A stretch of DNA of 64,000 nucleotides from Nelumbo lutea (lineage: Eukaryota; Streptophyta; Magnoliopsida; Proteales; Nelumbonaceae). Numbering within the stretch: the stretch's first letter is position 1; each line of letters starts with the position of its first letter. Of this stretch, positions 1 through 12,700 are shown in pieces. Below the pieces are notes generated by a model that worked only from the letters and a program-made list of their open reading frames with translations, had not been told where the DNA came from and did not search any database. Position numbers and translations under genes: made by a program. Location: contig JAKGHH010000002.1 in the NCBI GenBank assembly GCA_022828595.1, forward strand, positions 63,646,383-63,710,382, read 5' to 3'.

Positions 1-2550
1 TAGTTAATTGACTAAATACACCCTTTCCCTTTCTGTTAGATTATTGTATAACGCTATTTCTATTATTTCTGACAATTGACTAATACTATCATTATTGTCA
101 GCATCCGTACACCTGACATAAATTTTTTTTTTTAAATCCAATTTTGCCCTCCATCCATCTTCATTTTCACCGTCTGTCTTCCTTTCAACCGTGGCAAGCT
201 GAACTGTTGTGTTCTGTTTCAAACCAAGCTGTTGTCTTCCTTTCAACATCTCGGACACGGGGTGTTGCAGAAAAAACACGGCAAATCGAACTGTTGTGTT
301 CTGTCGTTATTGTTTTTCACTGGTTTTTATTTTAGTTTACTTTTGCTATTTCGGTGATAGATACCTTAAAAAGAACACAGATTACAGTTTCAGGGTCAAA
401 TTCGATAGCCCTAGGAAAAAATAAAAATAAAAAATAAAAAACTTTACAAATGCTGTCTAACTCATGAAAAAATCTAAACTGATCAAATAGAACAGGGTGG
501 ACTCTAATCGAGCTCTAATGTCGAAAACCCAAAGACCTCCTCCACTCGAGTTGTAGGATAGGTTCAAAATATAAAAGAGGAAAAAGAAAGCAAATCAACC
601 CGGAAACCTACGAACCTCAGTTTCGTAGATATTTAGGTGGATTGGTTCTTGCGATTGAAGTCGGTTAAAAGTTGATCCCGCCAGATACTGAACTTTTTCA
701 TAAAGCAAAGGTTACGAAATGCGTAACGATCAGCAACAATGGAATCAGAATCATTCTATTGGAACTTCAGAGGTTTAATTCTCAACCACAAAATCTCTCT
801 TCCAGGAAGAAACAATAGATACCAGAATCGAGGTCCAATGTGAAGAATCTAGATTAACGGACAGACCCTTTTAATTCTTCTCTCTGTAAAACAAAAATTA
901 CTATCGGAGGGACCCTTTTACAAGTTTTTTTTTTTGTACCTTTCCTTTCTTTACTGAGAAGCTATTCTCTCTGGATGTGAACCAATGATTTTTTAGAAGT
1001 CAAAACACCAACTTCCCTGTTCATCAGAATAGAAGAACTCGAACCTTAGGAGGCTGAGGAAGAGAAAGAACCGACTAGCTTGACGGTGATGGGACAAAGA
1101 TTTTGAGAGGAGGAGGGAAGAGATAAGAAAGGAGACACTGGTGGAGGATTGGGCGGTGATGACCATTTGACGAAGACGACGAAGAACCGGAGGAGCTTTC
1201 AATTTGACATAAGGGTAAAATAGATATTTCAGTCCTTCATGACAATTTTTCGAAACAATAAAGATAGTGTTAGACAATAATCAGTAGGAGTTTACTATTT
1301 TAAGAAATTTACCGAAAATATGACATGTCTACGTGAAGCTACCTGCAATGGCCATTCACTTAACTTTATCTGACATCATCTCTATAAGGTCAAGCTTAGC
1401 CGTTAAGGAGTCGGAATCATCTAATATATTATTATATTATCAATTACTTCCCTCCTGCTCAAGATGTAATAAATAAAGAATAGGCTGAAAAAAAAATGCA
1501 ATAGAGAATTAATATGAGGGATATATGACTGTCTCCACCATGCTGATGTCTTAGATGATGCTTTGCCTGAAGGAATTGGTCTTAGCTATGTGCTATCTAC
1601 CGAAAAGGTTTTTTTTTTTTTTTTTTTTTTTTCTGATAATAATACCCAAAAGGGGTTTTTATTTGGGGTAACACCCAGAAGGGTTAACATCTTGACGAAG
1701 TCTCGTTTTACTTTCACGATGAGAAGAAGATTTTACATTTGATGCATCTCATCCCTAGCAAGTACCAGCACCATATAACACATCTGTAATAATAATATTA
1801 TGACAAGCATTTTGACTGGTTCACGTCCTTCTTTACTATAAGTTGATTTATTTTTTAGATTCCATTCCAGAGTGCTAAATCTGCAAGTTGCAAAATTTCA
1901 TAGTTCTACAGTGTTTCAGGGTTCAGGGTTCTGTGCTAACAGCGAAATGTACTTTGGTACGTTGGTTAACTTCTAATTCTGATATCAAAATTAGGTTTAG
2001 ATGTAGTAGTTACGTTAGGTAAGCATAATGGATGAGTACGTAATAGTTATGTGACACATATTCCAATTAATGTATATTTCATCCAAACGTTTTTATTTCA
2101 TTAGACATAAATTATTCATTATTTTATTATTTTTATCAAAATAATTAAAAATAAAAAACAATAAAAAAAGAAAATATAAATGAGTCCCAACTCCCAACAC
2201 ATTTAGGTTTTCCTTTATCATTATTTTTATTTTTAATTATTTTAATAAAGATAATAATTAATGAGTCCCAACTCCTTCCCAACACAGTTGTATTGGGCTG
2301 AAATTAGAACTTTTATCAAGAAATTGTATTACATATTTGTCAAATTTGATATTTCTCTTCTTCCTTTTTCTTTTTTCTTTTTTTTTTCAGTCAACTACAA
2401 TGCAAAATTGAATGATTGCTTCAATTAGCTATTGTATACTTGTTGGGATATTTAGAAAGGAAAGTGCGAATGGGCACATATTTGAAACCAAACCAATCCC
2501 TTCAGTTTTTTTTTTTTAATTAATTAGTGCCAAAGCAAAACCAAACCAAC
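1..2550. other. AT-rich intergenic DNA
   Basis: I see no supportable gene here. Short ORFs lack family similarity and codon structure. A run of about 23 T lies near 1609-1632, and 2100-2350 is very AT-rich. Nothing marks an exon, tRNA or element end. Confidence 0.5.
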
Positions 2551-2558
2551 AAGTAATC

Positions 2559-2596
2559 ACTGGTCAACTGGTCAATAGATCAACCAGTTGACCAGT
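2559..2596. repeat. short perfect palindrome
   Basis: ACTGGTCAACTGGT at 2559-2572 is followed after a 10-base loop by its exact reverse complement at 2583-2596. It could be the core of a degraded foldback element. No flanking duplication was found. Confidence 0.6.
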
Positions 2597-3118
2597 TCGA
2601 TTCAATTAATCACTGATTTTTCTTCAAGGAAAACAAAAACCAAACCAAGAAAAAAAAACAACTTTTTGGGGAAAAAAAACAATTAAACTGGAAGTGAACA
2701 GATCAATTTAATTATCATCCTTTTCGATTTGATTTCTCGGCGGCATAAGTAAGTTTTTAATAATTATATTATCAATACATAATAATAAATGAAATTTCTA
2801 AAACTAACCTAAGACATAAAATTAAGTCCATGACAAACCATAATGTACAAGCTTTAATTGTATTAGATATGTTGGATTAAGTACAAATATGATTTCACTT
2901 ATTCGAGGGATCGCAGAAGCTCTCCAGAATACTTGATGCAAAATAGATACCAAGGATGACAAATGTATTGATGAGATATGGACCATCATTGAGATGGATA
3001 TTGATGTAATGGTTTCTTGTCACATATCATTTTTTCGTGATGTGTCAATTTTTTGGCTAAGTACCTCGTCATCTCGTCTACTCCCCAGAGGCATGTGACT
3101 CAAGGGTTGAAGTGGAGC

Positions 3119-3265
3119 TTCCTGGTGGCAAGCTACTTAGTGACGAACTGCCTGGTGGTGAGCTACCTTGATGAGCTGCCTGGTGGTGAGTTACCTTGAT
3201 GAACTACCTGGTGGTGAGCTACCTTGATAAGCTGTCTGGCGGTGAGCTACCTTGATGAGCTTTGT
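3119..3265 (+). repeat. 28-bp tandem repeat
   Basis: About 4.5 imperfect copies of a unit built on GCCTGGTGGTGAGCTACCTT, with TGATGA between copies, follow one another. Units differ by one to four bases. They sit beside the GC-rich repeat block at 3.66-3.93 kb and may belong to the same old LTR-type element, but no coding domain supports that. Confidence 0.65.
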
Positions 3266-4060
3266 TGCTCTTTTAGAGGCCTGCAAGGAACCAAATGTCA
3301 GAGGACCCAAGGTGGCTAACCCAGTAAAGTCACTCCGATGCCTAAATTAGCACTTAGTGGAGAGCTGAGAATGATATTAGAGAATGAGAGAGCTAGAGAG
3401 AAGAGGTTACCCATCATTTTCAACATACCTTTGCCCCTGGGGTGTGAGGTCTTCATACACTGGAGTCCTCGTGGGTTAGGTGGAGTAGTTCCTAGATTCC
3501 TGTTGTGATAGGACATGCTTTCATGTTAGGTGGGGATAAGGCCACCAACTGGTAAGGTTGCCCATTTCCGTCTGACTCGGAGAGTGGGTGAGCTAATATA
3601 ACCGTTACAAGTCACAATCCCATAAAATGTGGGGTATGGTGGTGAGCTCCTCGGGGTTGTCAGGTTGGCGCCTGTGTCAGGCTGCCAGGTCGGTGCTTGG
3701 GCTAGGCCACTAGGTCGCGCCTGGGCCAGGCCGCCAGCTCGTGCCAGGACCAGGCTGCCAGCTCGTGCAAGGGCCAGCTCGCGTCAAGGCCAGGCTGCCA
3801 GCTCATGCAAGGGCTAGGTCGTGCCAGGGCCAGGTCGCGCCAAGGCCAGGCTGTCAGATCGTGCCAGGCCACCATGTCACACTTGTGCCAAGTCGCGCCT
3901 GTGACAAACCACGCATGTGCCAGGCTACGCCTGATGGGACACCATCAACTTAGCAAAGGCAGGTTGTTGTCAAAGTGGTCACGGGTACCACCTATTTGTT
4001 CTGAGGTGCCAGGTGTCACAATATCATTGGAGGGCCAAATTCGCCCTCATCAGATATGTT
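3266..4060. repeat. GC-rich tandem repeat block, possible LTR remnant
   Basis: From about 3655 to 3935 a 24-27 bp unit rich in GCCAGGCTGCCAGCTCGTGC recurs roughly ten times with drift, far more GC-rich than its surroundings. The flanks from about 3296 (TGTCAGAGGACCC) to about 4050 (CCCTCATCA) have TG/CA ends and could bound an LTR or solo LTR. No primer site, polypurine tract or target duplication was found. The overlapping ORFs here are products of the repeat. Confidence 0.4.
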
Positions 4061-4659
4061 CATCTTCTTTCTTAAAGAGAATGAGATTAAGAGTAAAAAA
4101 GGTTTACCATAGAGCATTTATGTGTTCTTCAACATAAATGCTTTTGTTTTTCTTGTTTTTGAAAACACGCTACATCAGGGAACAATAAACACATTTTTCG
4201 GTGTGTATTTTTCAAAACAAAGTGAAAGCATTTTCTGTTCAATTCAGAAAAATAACATCTATGCGAATATAAAGAATGACTCATGAAGCATAACATCAAA
4301 CCACCGAAGCAAAACATGCTTTTGAAATAAAAAATTCTATGATTTTACGGTTTTACTTTAGATAATAAAAAATGCATTACAGAACCAAGAATATGTTTTC
4401 TATGTTTTAGTTATAAGAATCAATGCTTTTTGTATGTTTTAGTTATAAGGATCAACTTTATTTCTTTGTTTTAGTTATGGGTTCTACTATGATACATGAA
4501 AAACATTTTATCGGAAAAACTTGTAACCAATCAACCGATATCATAAAATTGTTAACTAATCAAGTGATGTTTATGAAAATTCACGAGGAAGTTTTGAATG
4601 GTCAAAGCCCTTTTGGTATCATGCATTCAACAACATAGATTTTCCTTTTTAATTATTGG
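4061..4659. other. intergenic DNA, no gene seen
   Basis: AT-rich sequence. A phrase like TTTTAGTTATAAG is repeated two to three times near 4406-4475. The 71-aa ORF at 4423-4638 has no recognisable similarity. Confidence 0.45.
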
Positions 4660-5030
4660 TGCAGTATGGAAACAAACCACGTTCAGATAAGTTTCAAAGG
4701 AAAGAGGCAAAACCGAAATAAATAGGAAGAAGAATTATTCATTGAATGATTAAGAAAAAGTCAACCAAAATTGTCATAGCTCTGCCCTAACTACTCTTTA
4801 TATAGACTTACACACTTAAACTTGGTAAATTCGAACTAAGATAGAAGTTTTACGTTGATGTTAACTTGGTAATTCGATCTTAGATAAGAATTCCATATTG
4901 GCACTAACTTGGTAATTGTTTACTCGATTGGATCAATAATGTTATCACTTCATATGTGTCTTCGAACGGTCCTAACATGCATAGAACTTATTGACCTTTT
5001 CCTATACTACATCATTCCCCCTTATATGTA
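4660..5030 (-). mobile_element. possible copia-type LTR piece
   Basis: Read on the minus strand, 5014 to 4660 begins TGATGTAG and ends CTGCA. It is preceded by a purine run (AAGGGGGAA, complement of 5014-5023) like a polypurine tract before a 3' LTR. A TATATAA-like box lies near 4800. No second LTR, primer site or coding domain was seen and no target duplication frames it, so this is a tentative truncated remnant. Confidence 0.3.
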
Positions 5031-5269
5031 TTAAGATGGGTATTTGAAAATCAACTTTTCAAATGTTTGCTCAGTTTGTCCAAATCCCGTATTACATCAT
5101 CCTCCCCGGTTTAGAAAGTATCCAACCTCATATTCATGCTACCATCTGAGAGGCCGCCAACATATGATGTTGCACTTCTATTGTGCTCCTTTGTTTCTAA
5201 CCCTCTGATAGATAATTGGTGTGTAGGGATCACCCATGTCATTATCTTTTTTTTTTTTTTGTCATTTTA

Positions 5270-5517
5270 ATTAAAAATTTCAAACAATACATAGAGTAAA
5301 ATATTTCAATTTTTGAATATCAAAAAACGCAATGTATACTACAGAGTCTAAACATAAATCATAATCTGAGAATTATGGGACAAATAAATCAGCCTCAGGT
5401 TTGGGACTGACCACAAAGAACTGGAAGAATTGGCAAATGGTATCTAGCTAATGGTTGAGAATCTAGACTTTCTTTTTCTACAGTTTCCAGGCTTGGATAT
5501 CACAAGCTCATAAAGCT
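5270..5517 (-). other. URH1 3' untranslated region (approximate)
   Basis: Sequence directly after the TGA at 5518-5520 on the minus strand. It is AT-rich and runs to about 5280, where [13 protein letters not shown] motifs precede an A-run (complement of the T-run at 5249-5261). The poly(A) site cannot be fixed from sequence alone. Confidence 0.35.
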
Positions 5518-6659
5518 TCATGTTTTCATTAGTAGTTTCTTTACATACATAACAACTTGATCCACATCAACCGTCCATGCAACCAAAATGGGTGAGTAGT
5601 CTGACCATGGGTTGCTCGCATTCCATCTGCAACAAAATATCTAAACAGTTTCAATAAAAGAGATGCAAAACTGTCCAAGGCTTATGTTACCTTGGATATA
5701 CCTTTTCAGTCCTTGATCCATTAGTGTATGTCCCACACAGATGCCCTGTGTTTCAACCCTCACAACCCCCTCCTTGTAGGTAAAGAGATCAGGCCTGACT
5801 AGGGCCACAAAACTTACTGGGTCATGGAGGAAAATACCTGATTTTAGGAGCTAAACGTATTATTCCATTGAAATAGCACAAGTAGGAAAGGAAACTCAGA
5901 ACAATTTAGGATCATCAAGCTTGTAAAGAGAAAGATACCAAAAACACCATCAGATTTCACATGCCAATCTCTGTAAAATACGATCATGTCACTTAGCACT
6001 TTGGTATATCTTCCTCTTGAACCCCTCAACTCGGAGAGGTCTGCATCTGAAACAATCAAAGAGTCTTCATAATCGGGCTATTATACCTCATTATCTAGTA
6101 TTTGTATATCAAAATCAAGTGAAAAGTATGAGTTGCACCTGTTAGTTTAACTTGAGTGGTAATGTTTATGCCAACAACAACAATATTTGCCCCAGATGTG
6201 AACACAATATCAGCTGCTTCTGGATCACCATAGATCTGCATGTCAGAAGGGGAAAAAACGCTCATACTACAGTAAACTGTCATGGAAATTATGATCCTTA
6301 GACTAGTCATTTGTTATTTACTGTAGTCAAAGTGTCTAGGTAACATAGACACCCAATATCTAGTTCCATTTGCTATGATAAATTTGGAGCAGTGGAGGAA
6401 GAGGATACCCTCTTTTCTTAGGGTTCTTCTAACAAATGGGAACAAAAAGTTGTTTGTTAAGACACAATAAAGGGAATACAAGTGTACAAGAAAAGGCCAT
6501 GCCAGCCTTTAAAGAATGTAACTAACAGCCAACCACTAGAACAAACTAAATAACAAACTAGACAAGTGGACTGGACAAGTGGAGAGGCTGGTATAACAGA
6601 ATTATAACAGCCGTATATAAATAATGAAAGGAAGTTAGGATGGGATATTCGATTTGGGA

Positions 6660-6710
<51 letters not shown>

Positions 6711-9700
6711 GGAGGCAGGCTCCCTCGAAAGAGCCCCTGAGTTAGGCAGTCCCTAACAAGCTGGTATCAAAGCCAAGATGCCAAGCACAAGGTCATCCGC
6801 AATGGAGAACAGAGTCGACAACATGGAAGGAGAAATGCAAAAAATATCGGCTGACGTCAAAGAAATCAAAGAAAGCTTCGCATCCTTGCTTGAACGACTG
6901 GCACAGGCACCACCTGCACCGAATCAGGAAGAGCGTAGTGACACCAGTCATCGAAGCGGATCAAGAACAGCAAGAATCGAGTTTCCCATCTTCGCAGGAA
7001 GAGATCCCACATCCTGGCTTCTGCAAACAGAAAGATGCTTCGATTACCACGACACACAAGGACCTGATCGTGTTCCATTAGCTTCTGCACACTTGGAAGG
7101 AGAGGCGATCGTCTGGTACCAGTGGTACCAGTGACGGCACCCAAAAGCCACATGGGCAGACTTCACCGACGCCTTAACCATGCGATTTGGAGTCTCGGCT
7201 TTTGAGAACTATGATGAAAGCCTCGCTAAGCTACAACAGACCGGCTCCGTCCAAGATTATCAGATGGCATTCAAAAGATTAGCTGTGCACGTGGAAGGCT
7301 GGCCAAAAAATGTGCTTGTCGGCAGTTTTGTTGGTGGGCTCGGGGAAGAATTGCGGCTAGAAGTAAAATCCATGCAGCCCACCACCGTTCTTGAAGCAGT
7401 AGCATTAGCTCGACTACATGAAGACAAACTGAATCAGGCAAAAAGGATTAATCGACCTCTGGGAACAGCGATCAAACTAGGTATACCAAACCCAGAACCA
7501 GGTATCTTGGGTAAACCGAAGCCCAGATCAGGAGTAGGAATCACAGGCAAGGACGCCAACTATGGTTCAGGCCCCAGCTCAGCCAAGAGGTTAACCTGGG
7601 CTGAGATGCAAGCCCGACGGGAAAAGGGCCTTTGTTATGCATGTGGAGACAAATTCGAGTCGGGCCATCACTATAAGATCCCTCAAGTTTTCTTCCTTCA
7701 ACCTGAAACCGAATATGTCGAGCAATCAACAGACATTGAAGAGACAATGGACAACCAAGAATGGGAGCAATGGACAAAGGAATACCCGGAAGTATCCCTG
7801 CAAGCCTTGACCGGTCTTGCTTCTTCTCAAACTATGAGAATAACTGGACTGGTACAAAGGTGCCATGTGTCGGTTCTGATAGACAGTGGCAACACCCTCA
7901 ATTTCATTACCCAAACATTGGTCAGACAACTAGGGATTCCGGTCCAACCATGTACAACCTTCCGGGTGCAGGTAGCTAATGGGAGCAACCTGGTGTGCGA
8001 CAGTATGTGCACAGAATTAAAGATGAAGATACAAGGTCATGAGTTCGAGGTAGATCTGCACCCCCTGGAAATCAGTGGAGCAGATGTAGTTCTCGGAGTC
8101 CAATGGTTAAGGCAACTAGGGCCGGTGATATGTGATTGGGCCCGTCTCACCATGGATTTTCAAGTGGGAAGCTCACTGGTGCATAGTCAAGGGCAGTTGT
8201 CCAAGGGTCTAGGACCTATTAGTCTCACCTCCCTAAGGAAACAGGCAGCAAACCCAGCCCACATCGTTTTAATGCAGATAGACTCCCACGGGAACGGCCC
8301 CATTCTAGCCCAAGGAAGCAGATTTGAAAAAGGCCATACACAACTACAGCAGCTACTTCAGAAGTTCTCAGTGATCTTCCAAGAACCTAAGGAACTACCA
8401 CAGAAACGTGCCCATGATCATTGCATTCCATTGCTGCCCGGAACTGCACCCACAAATGTAAGGCCCTATCGTTACCCCTATTTTCAGAAACTAGAGATTG
8501 AGAGGCAACTGCAAGATATGCTTGACAGAAAAATTATACAACCCAGCCAAAGCCCATTCTCCTCACCAGTATTACTTGTGAAAAAGAAGGATGGGACATG
8601 GCGATTTTGTATAGACTATAGGGCTCTGAACAACATTGCTGTGAATGATCAATTTCCCATACCGGTAATCGATGAACTACTAGATGAACTTGGCAGGGCC
8701 ACCATATTCTCTAACTAGACCTGAGATCGAGATATCATCAAATTCGGGTCCATGAGGGAGACATCCACAAGACTGCCTTTCGTACACATGAAGGGCATTA
8801 TGAATTTCTGGTTATGCCATTTGGGTTGATAATGCGCCAGCTACGTTCCAAGCCCTTATGAATGACATATTTCAACCCCATTTGCGCAAATTTATACTTG
8901 TTTTTTTTTTATGATATACTTGTATATAGCGCTACATGGGACGAACACCTAGTACATCTACAAATCACCTTGGAACTGCTAAAGACTCATAAACTCCTTG
9001 CAAAGGAGTCAAAATGCGCATTTGGATAGACACAAGTACACTATTTAGGGCACGTGGTCGAAAACGGCATGTAGCAGCAGACCCAAAAAAGATCTCAAGC
9101 ATGATAAATTGGCCCTGACCTCAAAATGTTAAGGAGTTACGAGGCTTCTTGGGTTTAACAGGGTACTACCGGCGATTCATTAGAGGGTATGGACTGATTA
9201 CTACCCCCTTGACAAGTTTACTTAAGAAGAATGGGTTCACTGGACTAGGAAGGCCCAACAGGCCTTCGAGACACTCAAAACAACTGTCTTATCCCCACCG
9301 ACGCTTGCACTTCCAGACTTCTCAAAGGACTTCATCATTGAATGTGATGCGTCAAGCCAAGGAGTTGGTGCAGTCCTCATGCAAGAAGAAAGGCCACTAG
9401 CGTTTTTCAGCAAAGCAATGACAGCACAGAAATGAACCAAATTAGTATACGAACACGAACTAATAGCAATTGTTCTCGCAGTTCAGAGGTGGCGGCCCTA
9501 CCTTCTAGGAAGGAGGTTCATCATACAAACTGACCACCAGAGCCTGAAATTTCTGTTGGAGCAGTCCGTACTATCCCCGGAACAGCAGTGATGGATAGCC
9601 AAATTACTTGGCTACGATTATGCCATTAAATACAAGGCAGGGCACACTAACATGGTGGCGGATGCACTGTCACGCCAGCCACAACTATTTCCATTACTTC

Positions 9701-12700
9701 TCACGGGCCCAACATGTTCCATCATGGGTCAGCTAAGGGAAGAAGCTGAAAGGCACCCACAACTGAGCAAGCTGCGTTCACAGGTCCAAGAGGACCCTAC
9801 TAGCCACCCAGGGTACACAATGGAGAATAACTTGCTGCTGTATAAACGCCGAATGGTGATACCACAGGATTCAGCCCATATTCAGCAGCTTCTGGAAGTG
9901 TTCCACTCATCCCCAACAGGAGGACACTCAGGGATCCTGCGAACTTACAAGAGACTAACCATCTAATTCCACTAGAAAGGCATGCGAAATTCGGTCCAAA
10001 AATTCATAGCCAAATGCATCATTTGCCAGAAAAATAAGGCAGATACCCAGTCTCCAGCAGGACTGCTACAACCACTCCCAATTCCTACACAAGTGTGGGC
10101 AGATATATCCATGGACTTTATAAAGGGGCTCCCCCTTTCCTATGGCAAGTCCGACATTCTCATAATGGTTGATAGATTCACCAAATACTGCCATTTTCTC
10201 CCTATGCCCCACCCCTTTACAGCCTCCATGGTGGCTGAGATTTTTACTAAGGAGGTGGCACGACTGCATGGTACCCCTAACTCTATTGTCTCAGACCGCG
10301 ACCCTATTTTTATGAGTCGTTTCTAGGAAGAACTTTTTCGACTATAGGGAGTGAAACTCTTCAAATCTACCATCTACCACCCTCAAACAGATGGGCAAAC
10401 TGAGGTGGTCAACCGGAGTTTGGAAACCTATCTCTAAGGTGCTATGTAGGGGATAGACCACATCAATGGCTCAAGTGGCTTCATTGGGCAGAATGGTGGT
10501 ACAATACCACGTATCATAGTGCAGCAGGAATGACTCCCTTCCGGGCTCTATATGGACGGGACCCACCTCCCCTACTCCCATATGAGAAAGGGTCTACAGC
10601 AGTAGTGGCAGTGGAAGACCAACTCCTCCAGCGAGATAGGTTGTTACAAGATCTCAAATCCCATCTCCATCGAGCCCAACAATGGATGGCAGACTCCTAC
10701 AACAGAAGGCATAGGCCTGTCCAGCACCAGATTGGGGAGCAAGTCTTCCTTAAATTACAACCATACAAGCAAGTTTCAGTAGCAAGCCACCGGTGGAACA
10801 AACTGATCCCTAGGTACTTCGACCCATTTCAGATTGTGGAACGCATTGGGTCGGTGGCATACAGGCTTGACCTCCCAGCAACATCGAAATTACACCATGT
10901 ATTCCACCACCCTCCCATCATTCTCGAAAGATGGCCAAGTTCAAACTGAACTCACTCAGATAATAGATTTCAGGTGGATACGCAAAGGGAATCACATCGA
11001 ACCAGAGGCATTGGTGGTATGGTCAAGTCTCCCAATTGAGGATGCAACTTGGGAACCTTACTTGGATTTACATAATAGATTCCCACATCTTGACCTTGAG
11101 GGCAAGGTCGCTTTCAAGGGAGGAGGGACTGTTGAGACACAAATAAAGGGAATACAAGTGTACAAGAAAATGCCACACCAGCCTTTAAAGAATGTAACTA
11201 ACAGCCAACCACTAGAACAAACTAAATAACAAACTAGACAAGTGGAGAAGCTGGTATAACAGAATTGTAACAGCAGTATATAAATAAGGAAAGGAAGTTA
11301 GGAGCTCTCTCTCATTTTATAGTGTTTTTAGCACTTGACATTAACAGTTCCTTTCAACAGAAGCATATTTAGACCTCAATACAGGCTCTTGTTATCCCAA
11401 TTCATTTTTTGGTGGTTGAGGTTCATTTTATTTATTTAGTCAATTGTGACAGTTTTTTTTTTTATTTGAAATGTACAACTAGTACACTGAGAGCAAGTAC
11501 TTTTTAATAGATATTTGGTGCTTCAAAAGTGTTGGTGTAAATTCTATGTAATGCAATTATACAAACACAATTAGAACTTCAGTGAGATGTGCTAAGCCTG
11601 AGAGAAAATAAAAAGTGGAAAATGCAGTAGAAATGTCCTCATATTCTTTAGCTTGTATAAAGTAATGAAATAGGATGAGAAAATTTTGTACTTACATTTG
11701 CTTCAGCAGCAGGATTGACATTTCCCATTGCAAAGAAAGCACCACCAAGTATCACCATTCTCTTCACTTTGCTTGCAAAGGATGAGTCCCTTTTAATTGC
11801 CTGGTCAAGTAAAGACATACAGACACCACACTAAATCAATAAACAGCTGATCATAAAAATTGGTCAGAGTGGAAATGGTAGAACAAAGATACTGTCACTT
11901 ACCAAAGCCAGATTTGTCAATGGTCCCAGTGCAAGTATGGATATCTCACCAGGATGTTCAGAAACCTTATCAACCAAAAATTCAGAAGCATTTATCCCAA
12001 TTTTCTTTTCTTTTGGGGGTGCTAGAAATATGTTTCCCATTCCATCGGAACCATGAACAAAGTCAGCAATACGTGGCTTTCCTCCCTGTTACAATAATGC
12101 AGAACAATAAACACATGTCCGTGAAAATCTAGCATATGAAAATAGCAAATATTCAGTAAGAAGGAAATAAGTCTTCTTTTTCTTCCAAAACAAGTGGCTG
12201 ACATGATTCTTCCATATGAAATCCAAAGAGCTACATGTCCATGAAAATGTATCATAATATAGAACTATACAGTAGTAGTATTTTTAGTAGTATCCAAGAA
12301 AGCAATATATGGAAAGAAGTGAAAAACTACCTGATGACAAAGTGGTTATCCCACAGGATTTTTCCCTGACAATCACTGACAAGTAGACATTGGACATCCA
12401 TGTCATAAAAATTGATTAAAATTAAAAGATAATCATGTATAATCCTGGTTATAATATATATTTTAAGATCAATAGATCATGTATAGAAAAGGTTTATTCC
12501 ATAGCCCTCTTAAGGTCCAGGTTTCTATTCTACCTGTGAATTTCTTTTACATGTATTCATATAAGGTATGGTAGTCAATTTTCCATGGGGCTACAGTTAT
12601 GTTATATGAAAACAACAGTACTATTAAATAAAATTATAAGAAAACAACAGTACTATTAAATAAAACAAAATAACTGCATAATTAACAGACAAAACATAGC

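Larger units (their letters stand above)
6455..11310 (+). mobile_element. decayed Ty3/gypsy chromovirus in URH1 intron 5
   Basis: LTR retrotransposon lying antisense inside intron 5 of URH1. Order: 5' LTR 6455-6758, primer site, gag, protease, reverse transcriptase, RNase H, integrase, chromodomain-like tail, purine tract, partial 3' LTR from 11130. The domain order (integrase after RNase H) and the chromodomain-like end identify a Ty3/gypsy chromovirus. The reading frame is broken repeatedly, and the 3' LTR stops matching the 5' LTR after about 11302, so its end is lost or replaced. It explains almost all of the intron's length. Confidence 0.9.

Noticed and set aside
3119..3265. CRISPR-like array
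   Set aside because: Units are contiguous and imperfect with no unique spacers, and the DNA is plant nuclear.
3741..4137. overlapping ORFs of 62 to 110 aa
   Set aside because: All arise from the tandem GC-rich repeat and run in several frames.
4660..5014. solo LTR
   Set aside because: The flanks do not match as a target duplication and a polypurine-like run adjoins, so I kept only a tentative LTR-piece call.
6665..6707. CT run as a host promoter element
   Set aside because: It lies inside the gypsy LTR within an intron and is not near a host start site.
10834..11229. envelope-like extra gene after gypsy pol
   Set aside because: The sequence is the integrase C-terminal and chromodomain-like tail running into the 3' LTR.
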